Below the pieces are notes generated by a model, which worked only from the letters and a program-made list of their open reading frames with translations, was not told the DNA's origin and ran no database searches. 64,000 bases of DNA from an uncultured Pseudomonadales bacterium (lineage in GTDB: Bacteria > Pseudomonadota > Gammaproteobacteria > Pseudomonadales > Balneatricaceae): contig CALJVT010000002.1 of the NCBI GenBank assembly GCA_937773555.1, positions 804,501 through 868,500 of the forward strand. The letters run 5' to 3'. A program made the translations under genes and the position numbers. This document shows, piece by piece, positions 9,007 through 17,982 of this stretch (position 1 is the first letter of the stretch; every line of letters starts with the position of its first letter).

Positions 9007-9661
9007 GGCCACTTATAGGGGTGCTAAAAGGTGTAAAAGGCTTGTCTAAGGGCAAGCACCAAATGGCAAATAAAGGTGTGTTGACAGATTTCATGCCATG
9101 CATCAAATCACTAGAATTATACACTAGGCTACCCAAGCCCGGTGTATGCCAATCACCATTGCCTTGGCGCCACCTACCATCACTGAGCACAAGGTACAGC
9201 TCTTCTGGCTCGTGATGGTGGTCTGGATAGTCTATGTTGGGGCGCATTAAAGTAACGCCGACAATTAAATCTTGCCGCACTTCCAACCCCTCGGGGCCAA
9301 TAATTTGGGCATTCACATGACTCGCCATAAAGCTTTGGTTATTAACTACAGGCCTTTGATACCAGGGCAGGTCATCAGCAAGGTCTATGACCTTATTGAC
9401 CATGTTTTGGCACATCAACGGCAAGGTTGCATTAGCTTTTTTTATTTGTGGTAACAAATCAGCCAAAGGATTAGCCTGGTAGTCTTGAAGCTTAACGTCT
9501 CCAGGTGTGCTAAGCCGTTTAATCACTGACTGCAAGGTCGTTGAGCCACGCGAATTTAAAGCGTTAGTTTGCTGCAGCAGTAATACTAAATGTTGGCGCA
9601 GGTTAGCGAGCTTTTGCTGGATATGTTTTTGCTGGGGCATATTGGTCTGCAGTATATTCAC
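8981..9661 (-). CDS. DMSP lyase-like cupin (DddQ/DddL group)
   Basis: 226-residue protein with a C-terminal cupin. Seen: the cupin-1 motif in VTLMRPNIDYPDHHHEPEEL with H148, H150 and E153/E154 as likely metal ligands and Y156 just behind, and the second motif ending in HGM with H188. This pattern (YPxHxHxxEELY...) and the N-terminal helical half match dimethylsulfoniopropionate lyases of the DddQ/DddL/DddK group, which split DMSP into dimethyl sulfide and acrylate. The reaction is inferred from family only; another small-molecule cupin lyase is possible. The start is GTG at 9661 or ATG at 9640; neither has a clear ribosome site. It lies 100 bases downstream of an MFS transporter on the same strand. 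Confidence 0.7.
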   Translation of the reverse strand: MNILQTNMPQQKHIQQKLANLRQHLVLLLQQTNALNSRGSTTLQSVIKRLSTPGDVKLQDYQANPLADLLPQIKKANATLPLMCQNMVNKVIDLADDLPWYQRPVVNNQSFMASHVNAQIIGPEGLEVRQDLIVGVTLMRPNIDYPDHHHEPEELYLVLSDGRWRQGNGDWHTPGLGSLVYNSSDLMHGMKSVNTPLFAIWCLPLDKPFTPFSTPISGPIGPSPTA

Positions 9662-9761
9662 TTTTAAGCCATCATAACCTTTTTAAAGCCTGATATAAAA
9701 GTGGCTTTATTAGCCCAATAAAATGCTGAGAAACATTAATTAGTAATGTACCTTTTATAGC

Positions 9762-10997
9762 TTAACTCTTGGCAGCTAACCAAGCTGAAGAAATTGCCAT
9801 ACACCCACCTACCACCCAAAACGCTGTGCTTAAGTCTTGTGTCCAAAACGCGGCAAGGCCTAATATTAAGGCACCAATTGCATACCCTAAGTCACGCCAA
9901 AATCGATAAACCCCAATGGCGGTAGCACGCCACTGGGGTTGAGAATAGTCCGCTACGGCGGCGGCTAAGTTTGGGTATAGTAAGGCCATTCCTAAACCTG
10001 TGAGGGCAGCGCTGCAGCTCCACCATAAGACTGTTTCGTTGAGGGGCATGATGAGCACACCCATAGTCGTTATCGCCATGCCAGTGACATTTAACCTCTT
10101 GCGTCCATACTTATCAGACCAGTGTCCAGTGAGTAACTGGCTAGCACCCCAAACTAAACCATATATTGAAATGATCCAGCCCGTTAATGGCAAATCTTGT
10201 GTCTTTTGGTACAGGTAAATGGGATAGACAATCCACACTAACGCGTCAACAAATTTTTCTACACAGCCTGCTTGGGTGATAGCGAGTAGCTGTGAATTGC
10301 TCCAACTCATGCGTTTAAACACTGACCAGGTAGAAATAGTGTCTGGGGAGCCTGTGAATGAGGGCTTTTGCGTTTGATACAAAGCCCATGGACGAGTCTC
10401 AACAATGTTAATCAATGTGAGGATGAAAGCAAGGCTAATAATAACCACGCCAATGACTAACAACCCAGTTTTGAGCCCAAGCCACTGGCTAATGTAAGCA
10501 CTTGCTAAACCGCCCAAAGCAACACCTGTGTATCCTGCAAACTCATTTAAACCGATAGTCAACCCGCGCTCATGGGCTGCGGTAATGTCTAATTTAGCAG
10601 TTTGACTCATAGACCAGGTGAGGCCTTGGTTGATACCCAAAAGAATAGTTGCAAAGACTACCCAGGCCCACGATTGGGCAAAATAAAATAATACTGGAAT
10701 AGGTAAAGCAATAAGCCAGCCCAAAAGGTGAACAGGTTTTCGGCCTATTTTTTCGGCCCAGTACCCCGCGACAAAATTCATACACCCTTTAACCACTCCA
10801 AAGGCTATAACAAAGGTGCTCAGTAGTAATAGAGAGTCTTTAGCCAAGCCAAATTCCTGTTCCGCTAGCGGCGTAATAACTATACGAGTTGTCCCTAGCA
10901 TTAGCCCTACAAAAAACACTTGTAATAGCCATTGGAAAAGCTGATGAGAATTATTTTTTAGCCCATAGGCTAGAGGCTCATTATGGTGAGTGGCCAT
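9762..10997 (-). CDS. MFS transporter, substrate unknown
   Basis: 411 residues with about twelve hydrophobic segments. The MFS loop 2-3 motif is GYWAEKIGRKPVH and its C-terminal counterpart is GHWSDKYGRKRLN; the central loop around residue 200 is hydrophilic. AGGAGG lies 9 bases before the ATG, a strong ribosome site. It looks like a drug:H+ antiporter-type or small-organic-ion carrier; the substrate cannot be read from the sequence. Being upstream of the DMSP-lyase-like gene on the same strand, it could move DMSP or acrylate, which would be unusual since known DMSP carriers are BCCT or ABC type. Confidence 0.8.
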   Translation of the reverse strand: MATHHNEPLAYGLKNNSHQLFQWLLQVFFVGLMLGTTRIVITPLAEQEFGLAKDSLLLLSTFVIAFGVVKGCMNFVAGYWAEKIGRKPVHLLGWLIALPIPVLFYFAQSWAWVVFATILLGINQGLTWSMSQTAKLDITAAHERGLTIGLNEFAGYTGVALGGLASAYISQWLGLKTGLLVIGVVIISLAFILTLINIVETRPWALYQTQKPSFTGSPDTISTWSVFKRMSWSNSQLLAITQAGCVEKFVDALVWIVYPIYLYQKTQDLPLTGWIISIYGLVWGASQLLTGHWSDKYGRKRLNVTGMAITTMGVLIMPLNETVLWWSCSAALTGLGMALLYPNLAAAVADYSQPQWRATAIGVYRFWRDLGYAIGALILGLAAFWTQDLSTAFWVVGGCMAISSAWLAAKS

Positions 10998-11185
10998 GGT
11001 GTGCTACCTCCTGCACAAGCGCTCGATGTATCGGCAATTTATGATGCATTAGACTATTCTAAATAAAACAGTAAGCCAATACTAGGCTGGCATGGTGTTG
11101 ATCTTGATTACCCTATAAAGTCACTTGTGTGTCACATATCAAACTGCTAGGGTTACTGCCCTTTTCACTGTTGCCTCAAACTTGT

Positions 11186-12304
11186 ATGAACCCTAAAAAC
11201 GACGCGCTAGATTCCACCACGCCAGCAACAATGAAGGGTGTACACTTGGTTGGCCATGGAGGCCTAGACCAATTGGTGTATTGTGAAGACATTCCCACAC
11301 CCAAGCCTAAAAAGGGTGAAGTATTACTTAAAGTATTGGCGGCAGGCGTGAATAATACTGACATTAACACCCGCATAGGCTGGTACTCTAAACAAGTCAC
11401 AGGTGACACCAGCACTGGTGCCAACCAAGGTTATGATGAGCTGGATGCGGCGACTGCCACATGGTCAGGAAGTGCATTACAATTGCCTCGTATCCAAGGG
11501 GCAGACGTGTGTGGTGAAGTGGTTTCTGTAGGTGCAGGTGTGAGCAGTAGGCGTATAGGTGAACGCGTTATTGTACGTACTATGCAGCAAGATCCATATA
11601 CTAAAAAGCGCTTTGATTGTGTCACTTTTGGGTCTGAATATGATGGTGGTTTCGCGCAATATACCTGTGCCCTGAGTGATGAGGCATATGTGGTAAATAC
11701 TCCTTGGAGTGATGTTGAACTGGCCTCTATTCCTTGTGCATATTCCACAGCGGAAAACATGCTTCATAGGGCTGATTTAAAGTCTGGCGAGCGGGTATTA
11801 ATTATGGGTGCGTCTGGCGGCGTGGGCTCTGCTGCAGTGCAGTTAGCAAAACGCCGTGGCGCTTATGTGATTGCTGTTGCAGGCATTACCAAGCACGATG
11901 ATGTTAGAGCGTTAGGCGCCGATCAGCTGGTAGCTCGGGGTGATAATCTTATCACTGCCATTGGCGCTGATAACGTAGATTTAGTTATCGATTTGGTGGC
12001 TGGGCCAGACTGGCCGCAGCTGCTGGACGTACTGTGCAGAGGTGGCCGCTACGCAGTTTCTGGCGCCATTGCTGGGCCTATGGTAGAGCTGGATATTCGC
12101 ACGCTATATTTAAAAGACCTGACTTTCTTTGGCTGTACGTTTCAAGACCCTATTGTATTTAGCAACCTAGTGAGCTACATCGAAGCAGAAGACATTCGCC
12201 CGGTGGTGGCTCGCAGCTACCCACTCACACAAATACACAAAGCCCAGACAGATTTCTTGAATAAAGGTTTTACAGGAAAGTTAGTGCTCGTTCCTGAAAT
12301 TTAA
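11186..12304 (+). CDS. Medium-chain dehydrogenase/reductase (zinc-ADH/quinone reductase family)
   Basis: About 372 residues. GroES-like N-terminal domain (KKGEVLLKVLAAGVNNTDIN), then the GADVCGEVVSVG turn and a nucleotide-binding domain with GASGGVGSAAVQLAK, typical of NADPH-dependent quinone reductases and related enzymes. The structural-zinc Cys cluster of true alcohol dehydrogenases is not seen. An insert of about 25 residues (GDTSTGANQGYDELDAATAT) lies before the GADV motif. It does not look like the acrylyl-CoA reductase AcuI despite being near a DMSP-lyase candidate. The start is uncertain: GTG 11129, ATG 11186 or ATG 11231, none with a strong ribosome site. Confidence 0.75.
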   Translation: MNPKNDALDSTTPATMKGVHLVGHGGLDQLVYCEDIPTPKPKKGEVLLKVLAAGVNNTDINTRIGWYSKQVTGDTSTGANQGYDELDAATATWSGSALQLPRIQGADVCGEVVSVGAGVSSRRIGERVIVRTMQQDPYTKKRFDCVTFGSEYDGGFAQYTCALSDEAYVVNTPWSDVELASIPCAYSTAENMLHRADLKSGERVLIMGASGGVGSAAVQLAKRRGAYVIAVAGITKHDDVRALGADQLVARGDNLITAIGADNVDLVIDLVAGPDWPQLLDVLCRGGRYAVSGAIAGPMVELDIRTLYLKDLTFFGCTFQDPIVFSNLVSYIEAEDIRPVVARSYPLTQIHKAQTDFLNKGFTGKLVLVPEI

Positions 12305-12506
12305 ATTAGTTTGCAGAGCGACTGCACCATAAAAAGCTAAGCCCATAAAAACAAACCCAGTTGATATACCTAAAGGAATAATTCTTTCAGCTGGCCTGAG
12401 GCAGTGCGATGTGATGCTGTAAAGTATCTTCTCTTTAACGCGGTAAGCTGCGGGCGCTTAGGCGAAGTTAACATTGAAAAATAGTTTAAAAAGCTGAATC
12501 TTAGTT

Positions 12507-12541
12507 AAAAAAAGACTGCCAGTATTGAACGAGCAGCCTTT
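12507..12541 (-). terminator. Rho-independent terminator of the fasciclin-domain gene
   Basis: Read on the minus strand: AAAGGCTGC, a 13-base loop, GCAGTCTTT and then further T residues (seven T in a row). The 9-bp stem has one G-T pair. It lies 27 bases past the stop of the gene ending at 12568. Confidence 0.7.
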
Positions 12542-12567
12542 AGGGGGGAGTGACGTTAATTTGTTAC

Positions 12568-13134
12568 CTAACTCTTTGGTAGCAACACAGTATCAATCAC
12601 ATGTATCACACCATTTTTCTGTGGTACGTCTGCAATCGTTACAGTCGCTACATTGCCATTCTCATCTGTAAAAGTAACTTGTTCGTTACTATACTTTGCA
12701 GTTAGCATGCATCCACCTACAGTACCTACTTTAGCCATACCACCATTATCAGTGGCCATTTTAATGACATCTGCAGCCATCGCTTTTGCTGCAACTACGT
12801 GGCAAGTGAGTATGGTTCTAAGCGTCCCGATATTCTCAGGTTTTAGCAACGTATCCACTGTGCCGGCAGGCAACTTAGCAAAGGCTGCATTAGTGGGTGC
12901 TAAAACGGTAAACGGGCCATCACCTTGTAAAGTTTCTACCAAACCAGCAGCTGTTACTGCAGCCACCAAAACAGCAAGTTCGTCTGACGCAGATGCGTTC
13001 TCAACGATGGTTTTAGATGCCACCATTTCTGCACTGCCAACCATTACCCCATGAGCGCCAGCAAAAGCAGGCACTGCTGCTAACGTAATTAAGGACGTGA
13101 GCGCAACATTAACAATCGATTTTTTTAAATTCAT
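12568..13134 (-). CDS. Secreted fasciclin (FAS1) domain protein
   Basis: 188 residues: signal peptide (charged MNLKKS, hydrophobic VALTSLITLAAVPAFA, cleavage near AFA) and a single FAS1 domain. The H1 motif is GPFTVLAPTNAAFAKLP and the H2 motif is NGVIHVIDTVLLP at the C terminus. The usual Tyr-His before H2 is not obvious. Two Cys residues (TCHV and GGCML) could form a disulfide in the periplasm. FAS1 proteins mediate adhesion in many bacteria; the role here is unknown. It is transcribed alone, with its own terminator. Confidence 0.88.
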   Translation of the reverse strand: MNLKKSIVNVALTSLITLAAVPAFAGAHGVMVGSAEMVASKTIVENASASDELAVLVAAVTAAGLVETLQGDGPFTVLAPTNAAFAKLPAGTVDTLLKPENIGTLRTILTCHVVAAKAMAADVIKMATDNGGMAKVGTVGGCMLTAKYSNEQVTFTDENGNVATVTIADVPQKNGVIHVIDTVLLPKS

Positions 13135-13563
13135 TAGTTTTCTCTTTGTTTAACTGCAGCACAACTATAGTTGCCTATTAACGCTATAACAGGTCAATCA
13201 TTATGCCGCATTTGTTATCTACGTTGATGCTCTTCTTCCCTATAGAGCTTCCCCTAAATGAGGTATTTTAAGTATAGGCATTCAAGTGTAAGGGTGGGTG
13301 GAGATACTGCAAAGGAGTGCAAAGATAATGCGGGTTTGTGAAAAGATCACCAACCCAGGCTATCTATTAAAGGTTGGGGTGACTCGCATTACAATAGTGA
13401 GAGCCTAACCAAAGGCAATGCAAAAGCCGGCGTTTGGTATAGAGTTGTCCAGTACCTAGGTGTCAATGACTCACATGGTTGACAGAGGCTTCAGGGTTTG
13501 GTGCCAAGTCGCCATACGAGAGTTAGCTGAGCCAGTAATAACTTATTTTTTATCAGCTAAAAC
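13135..13563. other. Intergenic stretch, no gene seen
   Basis: 429 bases between the divergent sides of the fasciclin gene and the DMT gene end. I see only an inverted repeat TTAGCTGA (13523-13530)/TCAGCTAA (13553-13560) with a 22-base loop just past the DMT stop, without a T tract. No coding frame with a credible ribosome site. Confidence 0.4.
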
Positions 13564-14463
13564 CTATTTTTTCTGAGCCTTATTGCCCCTGCGACTCAAT
13601 ACAATACCGCCTAGGATAAGCAACAATCCACCCACCATCGCTGTGGTTAAAGTTTCACCTAACAACACTACACCGAACAAGACGCTAAATATGGGGACTA
13701 GATACCCCACTTGGGCAACAAAGGTGTAACCGTACATGCGGATCAAGTAAAAGCGTACAAAAAAAGCAGCGCCTGTGGGTATTAGCCCTAAATACACTAG
13801 CGCAATAATTGCTGAGTTAGGCATGCTTTCAGAATGGGCTAGGGGGTTTTCAAAAAACAGGCTAGCAGGCAAGGTGATAAGACAGCCCCCCAAAAGAACG
13901 CCTGCCGACAGCATCGCACTGCTCACGCCTTTAACTTGTTTAACCATGGCGCCTGAAATAACGTAGGATGCTGCGGCAACAATAATTGCTAACTGAGGTA
14001 ATACGTCGCCCATACCTGTGCTAAATGTGTCTAACCCAATAACATACAACACGCCAATAAACCCAAGTATAAAGCCTGCCGCTTTATACCCAGTGATGTG
14101 TTCGTTGGCACTGGTAAAGTGGGCCAAAAGGATGGCTATTAAGGGGCCTGTAGCCATAAAAATTGCTGCTCTACCAGAATCCAATGATTGCTCACCCCAA
14201 GGAATTAGAAAAAATGGCAGGGCACAGTTGAAGAAACCAATGAGCAAAAAACTCATCCAAATAGACGCAGAGCGAGGTAGGCGGTCCCCTTGCATTAAGG
14301 CATACACTAGCAGCACGAATGCAGCAATAAATATGCGCCCAGCAGCAATGCTAATGGGCCCAAACCCTTCTAAGGCATATTTAATAGCCTGAAAAGATGA
14401 ACCCCATACAGCCCCTTGCACAGCAAGTAATGTATAGGCTTGAAGACCAGGGGTTTTGATCAT
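13564..14463 (-). CDS. DMT-superfamily (EamA) transporter
   Basis: 299 residues, ten predicted hydrophobic segments in two EamA repeats. Seen: QGAVWGSSFQAIKYALEGFGP at the first repeat and GLIPTGAAFFVRFYLIRMYGY in the second, ending in a basic tail. EamA proteins usually export amino acids or other metabolites. It starts 9 bases after the amidase stop, so it is the third gene of the RpiR regulator-amidase-transporter unit and may export or import a product of the amidase. Confidence 0.85.
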   Translation of the reverse strand: MIKTPGLQAYTLLAVQGAVWGSSFQAIKYALEGFGPISIAAGRIFIAAFVLLVYALMQGDRLPRSASIWMSFLLIGFFNCALPFFLIPWGEQSLDSGRAAIFMATGPLIAILLAHFTSANEHITGYKAAGFILGFIGVLYVIGLDTFSTGMGDVLPQLAIIVAAASYVISGAMVKQVKGVSSAMLSAGVLLGGCLITLPASLFFENPLAHSESMPNSAIIALVYLGLIPTGAAFFVRFYLIRMYGYTFVAQVGYLVPIFSVLFGVVLLGETLTTAMVGGLLLILGGIVLSRRGNKAQKK

Positions 14464-14472
14464 CGATATGAC

Positions 14473-15843
14473 TCAGTTGTAGTGATGCTTGGCATCACCA
14501 ATAATAGATTCCACTGTGCAGCTCCAGTGCATAAGCTGTTGGTCTTGTCCGTGCCCCATCATTATTTGTAAGCCTAATGGCATATCATAATCGTCCAATC
14601 CGCAGGGCAGTGTGGCGGCACAAAGATGTTGTAAATTGGCCACTTGGGTATTGCGCAAAGCTTGGATATTACGCTCTTTATAATGCTCCATACTCGCTTC
14701 AACATAGGCCAGAGTTGGCGCGCTGATAGGGCAGGTTGGGCAAACAGCAAAATCAACGCGCTTTAGAAGTGTTTCTGCAGCTTGGTTGAACGTGTTTATA
14801 AGTGCACTTTTTTCGGCAACTCGTGCTGGCGCGTCGGCTATGTCAGCATCTGTAAGGTGGGCAAAACGCATTTTAGTGCTTGGGGCCAATTGTTCAAACC
14901 AAGGCGTTCTCGCTTCAGTTTTGATAAATGCTGGGAACTCTAGTGCTGAAAAGCCACCTTCTAAAAACAGTTGATAAGTCTCTTCAAGATAAGGCCAATC
15001 TAACTCTACTAAAACTGCTCCCGCAGCTTCTAGTTTTGCTAACGCGTTTAATACTTGTTTATCTATGCCGCCCTCACAGCCTTCAAATAGTGCCGTAATG
15101 ACCCCTATACGAGCGCCTTGAATAGATTTTTTTGTCAGTGTGCTTTGATCAATAAACGCCTTTGGGTTATTGCTGGTGGCTGGGTCTAGCACGGCAAAAC
15201 CCCACAGAGCATCAGCAGCACTTAAGGCTAAAAGGCCCGCGGTATCAACACTGGGGGCTAGGGGTACAATACCATCTTTCTCCCACCGTCCAACGCTTGT
15301 TTTAAGGCCAAATGTGCCACAAAATGCCGCTGGAACACGCACTGAGCCGGCAGTGTCTGAGCCTAAAGCCAATTGGCAAGCCCCCATCCACAAGGACACA
15401 GGTGCCCCAGAACTAGAGCCGCCAGGAACCCGATGTTGTTGAGTATCGAATGGGTTAACTGGCACTGGCCAATGCGGGTTAGTGCCCAGGCCACCGAACG
15501 CAAATTCAACAGTATGAGTTTTACCACACACATGCGCGCCTGCACTTGTTAGGCGTTTCACCAAGGTGCCAGACCTATTAAATTCCAGCAAGGCTAAAGG
15601 TGAGCCGGCATAGGTATCAAACCCAGTTACAGCGTACAGGTCTTTAACCGATACAGTGACGCCTGCCAATAACCCTTTAGGGGAGGCGGATGGTACTTCT
15701 CCAATAGATCTAAATGCTTGAAGTTGTGGTTGATGTTGGTTCAGCTTGCTGTATGCGTCACCAATTAAAGTGAGGGGGGGTATTTTCTTATCAGACACTA
15801 AGCGATGAATTTGCTTGATATTCAAAGTTGGTTTAAGGATCAT
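14473..15843 (-). CDS. Amidase signature-family amidohydrolase
   Basis: 456 residues, cytoplasmic. The Ser-cisSer-Lys triad is visible: K67 in VSVKDLYAV, S143 in PGGSSSGAPV, and nucleophile S167 in GSDTAGSVRVPAA, with the family spacing (24 residues between the two serines). It hydrolyses an amide or ureido group; the C-terminal part that sets specificity is not diagnostic to me. The conserved middle and C-terminal regions do not mark it as GatA, and no gatB or gatC is near. Start ATG overlaps the RpiR regulator stop by 4 bases (ATGA). The operon context suggests release of an amine or acid that the regulator senses. Confidence 0.87.
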   Translation of the reverse strand: MILKPTLNIKQIHRLVSDKKIPPLTLIGDAYSKLNQHQPQLQAFRSIGEVPSASPKGLLAGVTVSVKDLYAVTGFDTYAGSPLALLEFNRSGTLVKRLTSAGAHVCGKTHTVEFAFGGLGTNPHWPVPVNPFDTQQHRVPGGSSSGAPVSLWMGACQLALGSDTAGSVRVPAAFCGTFGLKTSVGRWEKDGIVPLAPSVDTAGLLALSAADALWGFAVLDPATSNNPKAFIDQSTLTKKSIQGARIGVITALFEGCEGGIDKQVLNALAKLEAAGAVLVELDWPYLEETYQLFLEGGFSALEFPAFIKTEARTPWFEQLAPSTKMRFAHLTDADIADAPARVAEKSALINTFNQAAETLLKRVDFAVCPTCPISAPTLAYVEASMEHYKERNIQALRNTQVANLQHLCAATLPCGLDDYDMPLGLQIMMGHGQDQQLMHWSCTVESIIGDAKHHYN

Positions 15844-16730
15844 GAATAAGCAACCTGCATCTGCTCAAATACCCGCTCTCGATGTTCTAAAGTTTTAATT
15901 GCATGAGGGCCTAAACGGCGCGCGTAGGCAGTAAGAATAGCTTCGATGAGTACCACCCATGCGGCTGTACTATTGCTAAAAAAACTACCATTGGTGGGTA
16001 TGGTAAACAGGCAGTTAGCGTCGCTACTCATGGGTGCTCCATGAGTATCTGTAAATACAATAGTGGGTATTTCCATGGCTGTTGCTTGGCGGCAACAATC
16101 AACAGCAATGCGGCTATATGGGTGACTTCCAAAGACAATGAGTAAATCTTGATGGTTCAATTGCGCCAGGCCATGGGGAACACCATGGCCTGAATCACCT
16201 AATACGCCAACACCATCACGCAACAGCCCTAAGCAATATGAGAAAAACGTTGCAGTGGAATAAAACTGACGTTGTGCAAAAGTGCGCACGTGGCGTGCAT
16301 TTTGCAAAAGTTCTAAGGCCTGCTGCCACTGATCTGTAGAAACCTGTGACATCATTTGTTGAATATTAGCTATTTCTTCTTGCGCAACCTGAACCAGTAG
16401 GTCTGATTCCTGATCCTGAGATTGATGGGCTCGTTCGCTGTAGAAGTGAGGTTCTGCTAAATGTTGGCGGAAAATGTTTTGTAGGGCGTTAAAGCCACTA
16501 TAACCAAGGCGTGTGGCGAGGCGGGTTAGGGTGGATGCACTCACTCCAAATTTTTTGGCTAGTTGATTAATAGAACTGTGGGCGGCGGTATCAGGGCTGT
16601 TGGCTAGATCTATTAATACACCATAGGAACGCTGCCCCAACTTAATGGAACTTCGTTTAGTGGCAATGGCAGCAATCACTCTTCTAAGTTCTGGAAGATC
16701 TGCTGCTGGCAGTACGGGTATTTGATTCAT
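15840..16730 (-). CDS. RpiR-family transcriptional regulator (HTH_6 + SIS)
   Basis: 296 residues. An N-terminal HTH (NQLAKKFGVSASTLTRLATRLGYSGFNALQ) is followed by a SIS domain (LLIVFGSHPYSRIAVDCCRQA and TDTHGAPMSSDANCLFTIPT). RpiR proteins usually bind phosphosugars through SIS; many RpiR regulators of amino-acid or amine catabolism exist as well. First gene of the leftward unit with amidase and DMT transporter and divergent from the TAXI-TRAP unit, so it likely controls both sides. A perfect ATGCAA-N6-TTGCAT palindrome lies in the shared intergenic region. Confidence 0.88.
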   Translation of the reverse strand: MNQIPVLPAADLPELRRVIAAIATKRSSIKLGQRSYGVLIDLANSPDTAAHSSINQLAKKFGVSASTLTRLATRLGYSGFNALQNIFRQHLAEPHFYSERAHQSQDQESDLLVQVAQEEIANIQQMMSQVSTDQWQQALELLQNARHVRTFAQRQFYSTATFFSYCLGLLRDGVGVLGDSGHGVPHGLAQLNHQDLLIVFGSHPYSRIAVDCCRQATAMEIPTIVFTDTHGAPMSSDANCLFTIPTNGSFFSNSTAAWVVLIEAILTAYARRLGPHAIKTLEHRERVFEQMQVAYS

Positions 16731-16820
16731 GCCTTAAAACCCTCCTAGTAAAACGCTGACATGATTATCGCTCAATCTAGCCTAATAAAAAAGCAAATAT
16801 AATTCCTTTTTTGTTGATTA

Positions 16821-16838
16821 ATGCAAAAAAAGTTGCAT
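16821..16838. promoter_or_regulatory. Palindrome in the RpiR/TAXI intergenic region, candidate operator
   Basis: Perfect inverted repeat ATGCAA (16821-16826)/TTGCAT (16833-16838) with a 6-base A-rich centre. It overlaps the region where a promoter for the TAXI gene would lie (TAATAG follows at 16838-16843). Candidate binding site for the RpiR regulator encoded next door; no motif comparison was possible. Confidence 0.4.
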
Positions 16839-16909
16839 AATAGTGGTTCGCAACACCTATTGGCATAAGCTTGTGGGTGCGAGTGAATTATTTGCACAAG
16901 GAAAATATA

Positions 16910-17911
16910 ATGAAAACAATAAAAAAAGTCACTATGGGTGCCGTACTTGGCACAGCCCTTTCCGTAATCAGTTTAACCTCCCCCTTATCTCAAGCAGCTA
17001 ATACCTTTATTTCTATCGGCACAGGCGGCCCCACAGGCGTTTATTTTGTGGTAGGCAACTCAATTTGCCGCATGGTCCATAAAGAAGCGGCAGAAGGGCG
17101 TAAGAGTGGCCGCAAACATGGTATTCGCTGTGCTGCCCCATCTACCGGTGGTTCAAACTATAATATTGGCCAAATTGGTGAAGGTGAATTAGACTTTGGT
17201 GTTGCTCAATCAGATTGGCAGTTCCACGCATCAAATGGCAGCAGTAAGTGGGAAGGTAAAAAGCAAACGGACTTAAGGGCAGTGTTTTCAGTTCACCCTG
17301 AGCCATTCCATATTATTGTGGGTAAGGACTCAGGCATTAATAGCTGGGGAGATTTAGCTGGAAAACGCGTTAATATCGGTAATCCAGGCTCAGGCCAACG
17401 AGGCACTATGGAAGTATTGATGGCTGCTCATGGCGTGACTAGCAGCGATTTCAAAATTGCTACAGAATTAACTTCTTCAGAGCAGTCGTCAGCGCTATGT
17501 GATGGCAAAATTGATGCATACGGCTATACCGTTGGTGTACCTAATGCAGGTGTTTCTATTGCAACTGATGGTTGTGATGCGCGGATTATCAACTTGAATA
17601 GTGATGTTGAAAAAGGATTAGTTAATAATAATCCTTATTATGCATTTGCCACTATTCCAGCGGGCACCTATAAAACAAGTAGCCAAGACATCACTACCTT
17701 TGGTGTAAAAGCGACTTTTGTTAGTTCTGCTAAAGTGTCTGCTGATACAGTGTATGAGTTAGTGCGAGCGGTGTTCGAGAATATAGAAGACTTCCGTAAA
17801 CTGCATCCTGCATTTGCTAACCTTAGCCACGAGCAGATGATCAGTGATGGCCTAAGTGCACCTTTGCACGAAGGTGCAGTGCGTTATTACAAAGAACAGG
17901 GTTGGATGTAA
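16910..17911 (+). CDS. TAXI-family TRAP transporter substrate-binding protein
   Basis: 333 residues. Signal peptide MKTIKKVTMGAVLGTALSV... with cleavage near SQA; then the TAXI signature ISIGTGGPTGVYFVVGNSIC, a GGSNYNIGQIGEGELDFGVAQSD-like region and VNIGNPGSGQRGT. Four Cys residues are present near the N-terminal lobe and in ALCDGK/DGCDAR. It binds the substrate in the periplasm and delivers it to the fused permease downstream. ATG at 16910 follows AAGGAAAA and begins the signal peptide; a longer frame from 16871 would spoil it. TAXI ligands are often glutamate, other carboxylates or unknown. Confidence 0.92.
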   Translation: MKTIKKVTMGAVLGTALSVISLTSPLSQAANTFISIGTGGPTGVYFVVGNSICRMVHKEAAEGRKSGRKHGIRCAAPSTGGSNYNIGQIGEGELDFGVAQSDWQFHASNGSSKWEGKKQTDLRAVFSVHPEPFHIIVGKDSGINSWGDLAGKRVNIGNPGSGQRGTMEVLMAAHGVTSSDFKIATELTSSEQSSALCDGKIDAYGYTVGVPNAGVSIATDGCDARIINLNSDVEKGLVNNNPYYAFATIPAGTYKTSSQDITTFGVKATFVSSAKVSADTVYELVRAVFENIEDFRKLHPAFANLSHEQMISDGLSAPLHEGAVRYYKEQGWM

Positions 17912-17982
17912 CTAACCCACTCCTAGGCTGTGGGCTAAGGCCTTCAGCCTAAGGTTTTAATTATTACACTTGAGCCCTCATC

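Noticed and set aside
11186-12304. MDR protein as acrylyl-CoA reductase AcuI of DMSP breakdown
   Set aside because: It is longer than AcuI, carries an insert before the GADV motif and does not match the AcuI/YhdH sequence as I recall it.
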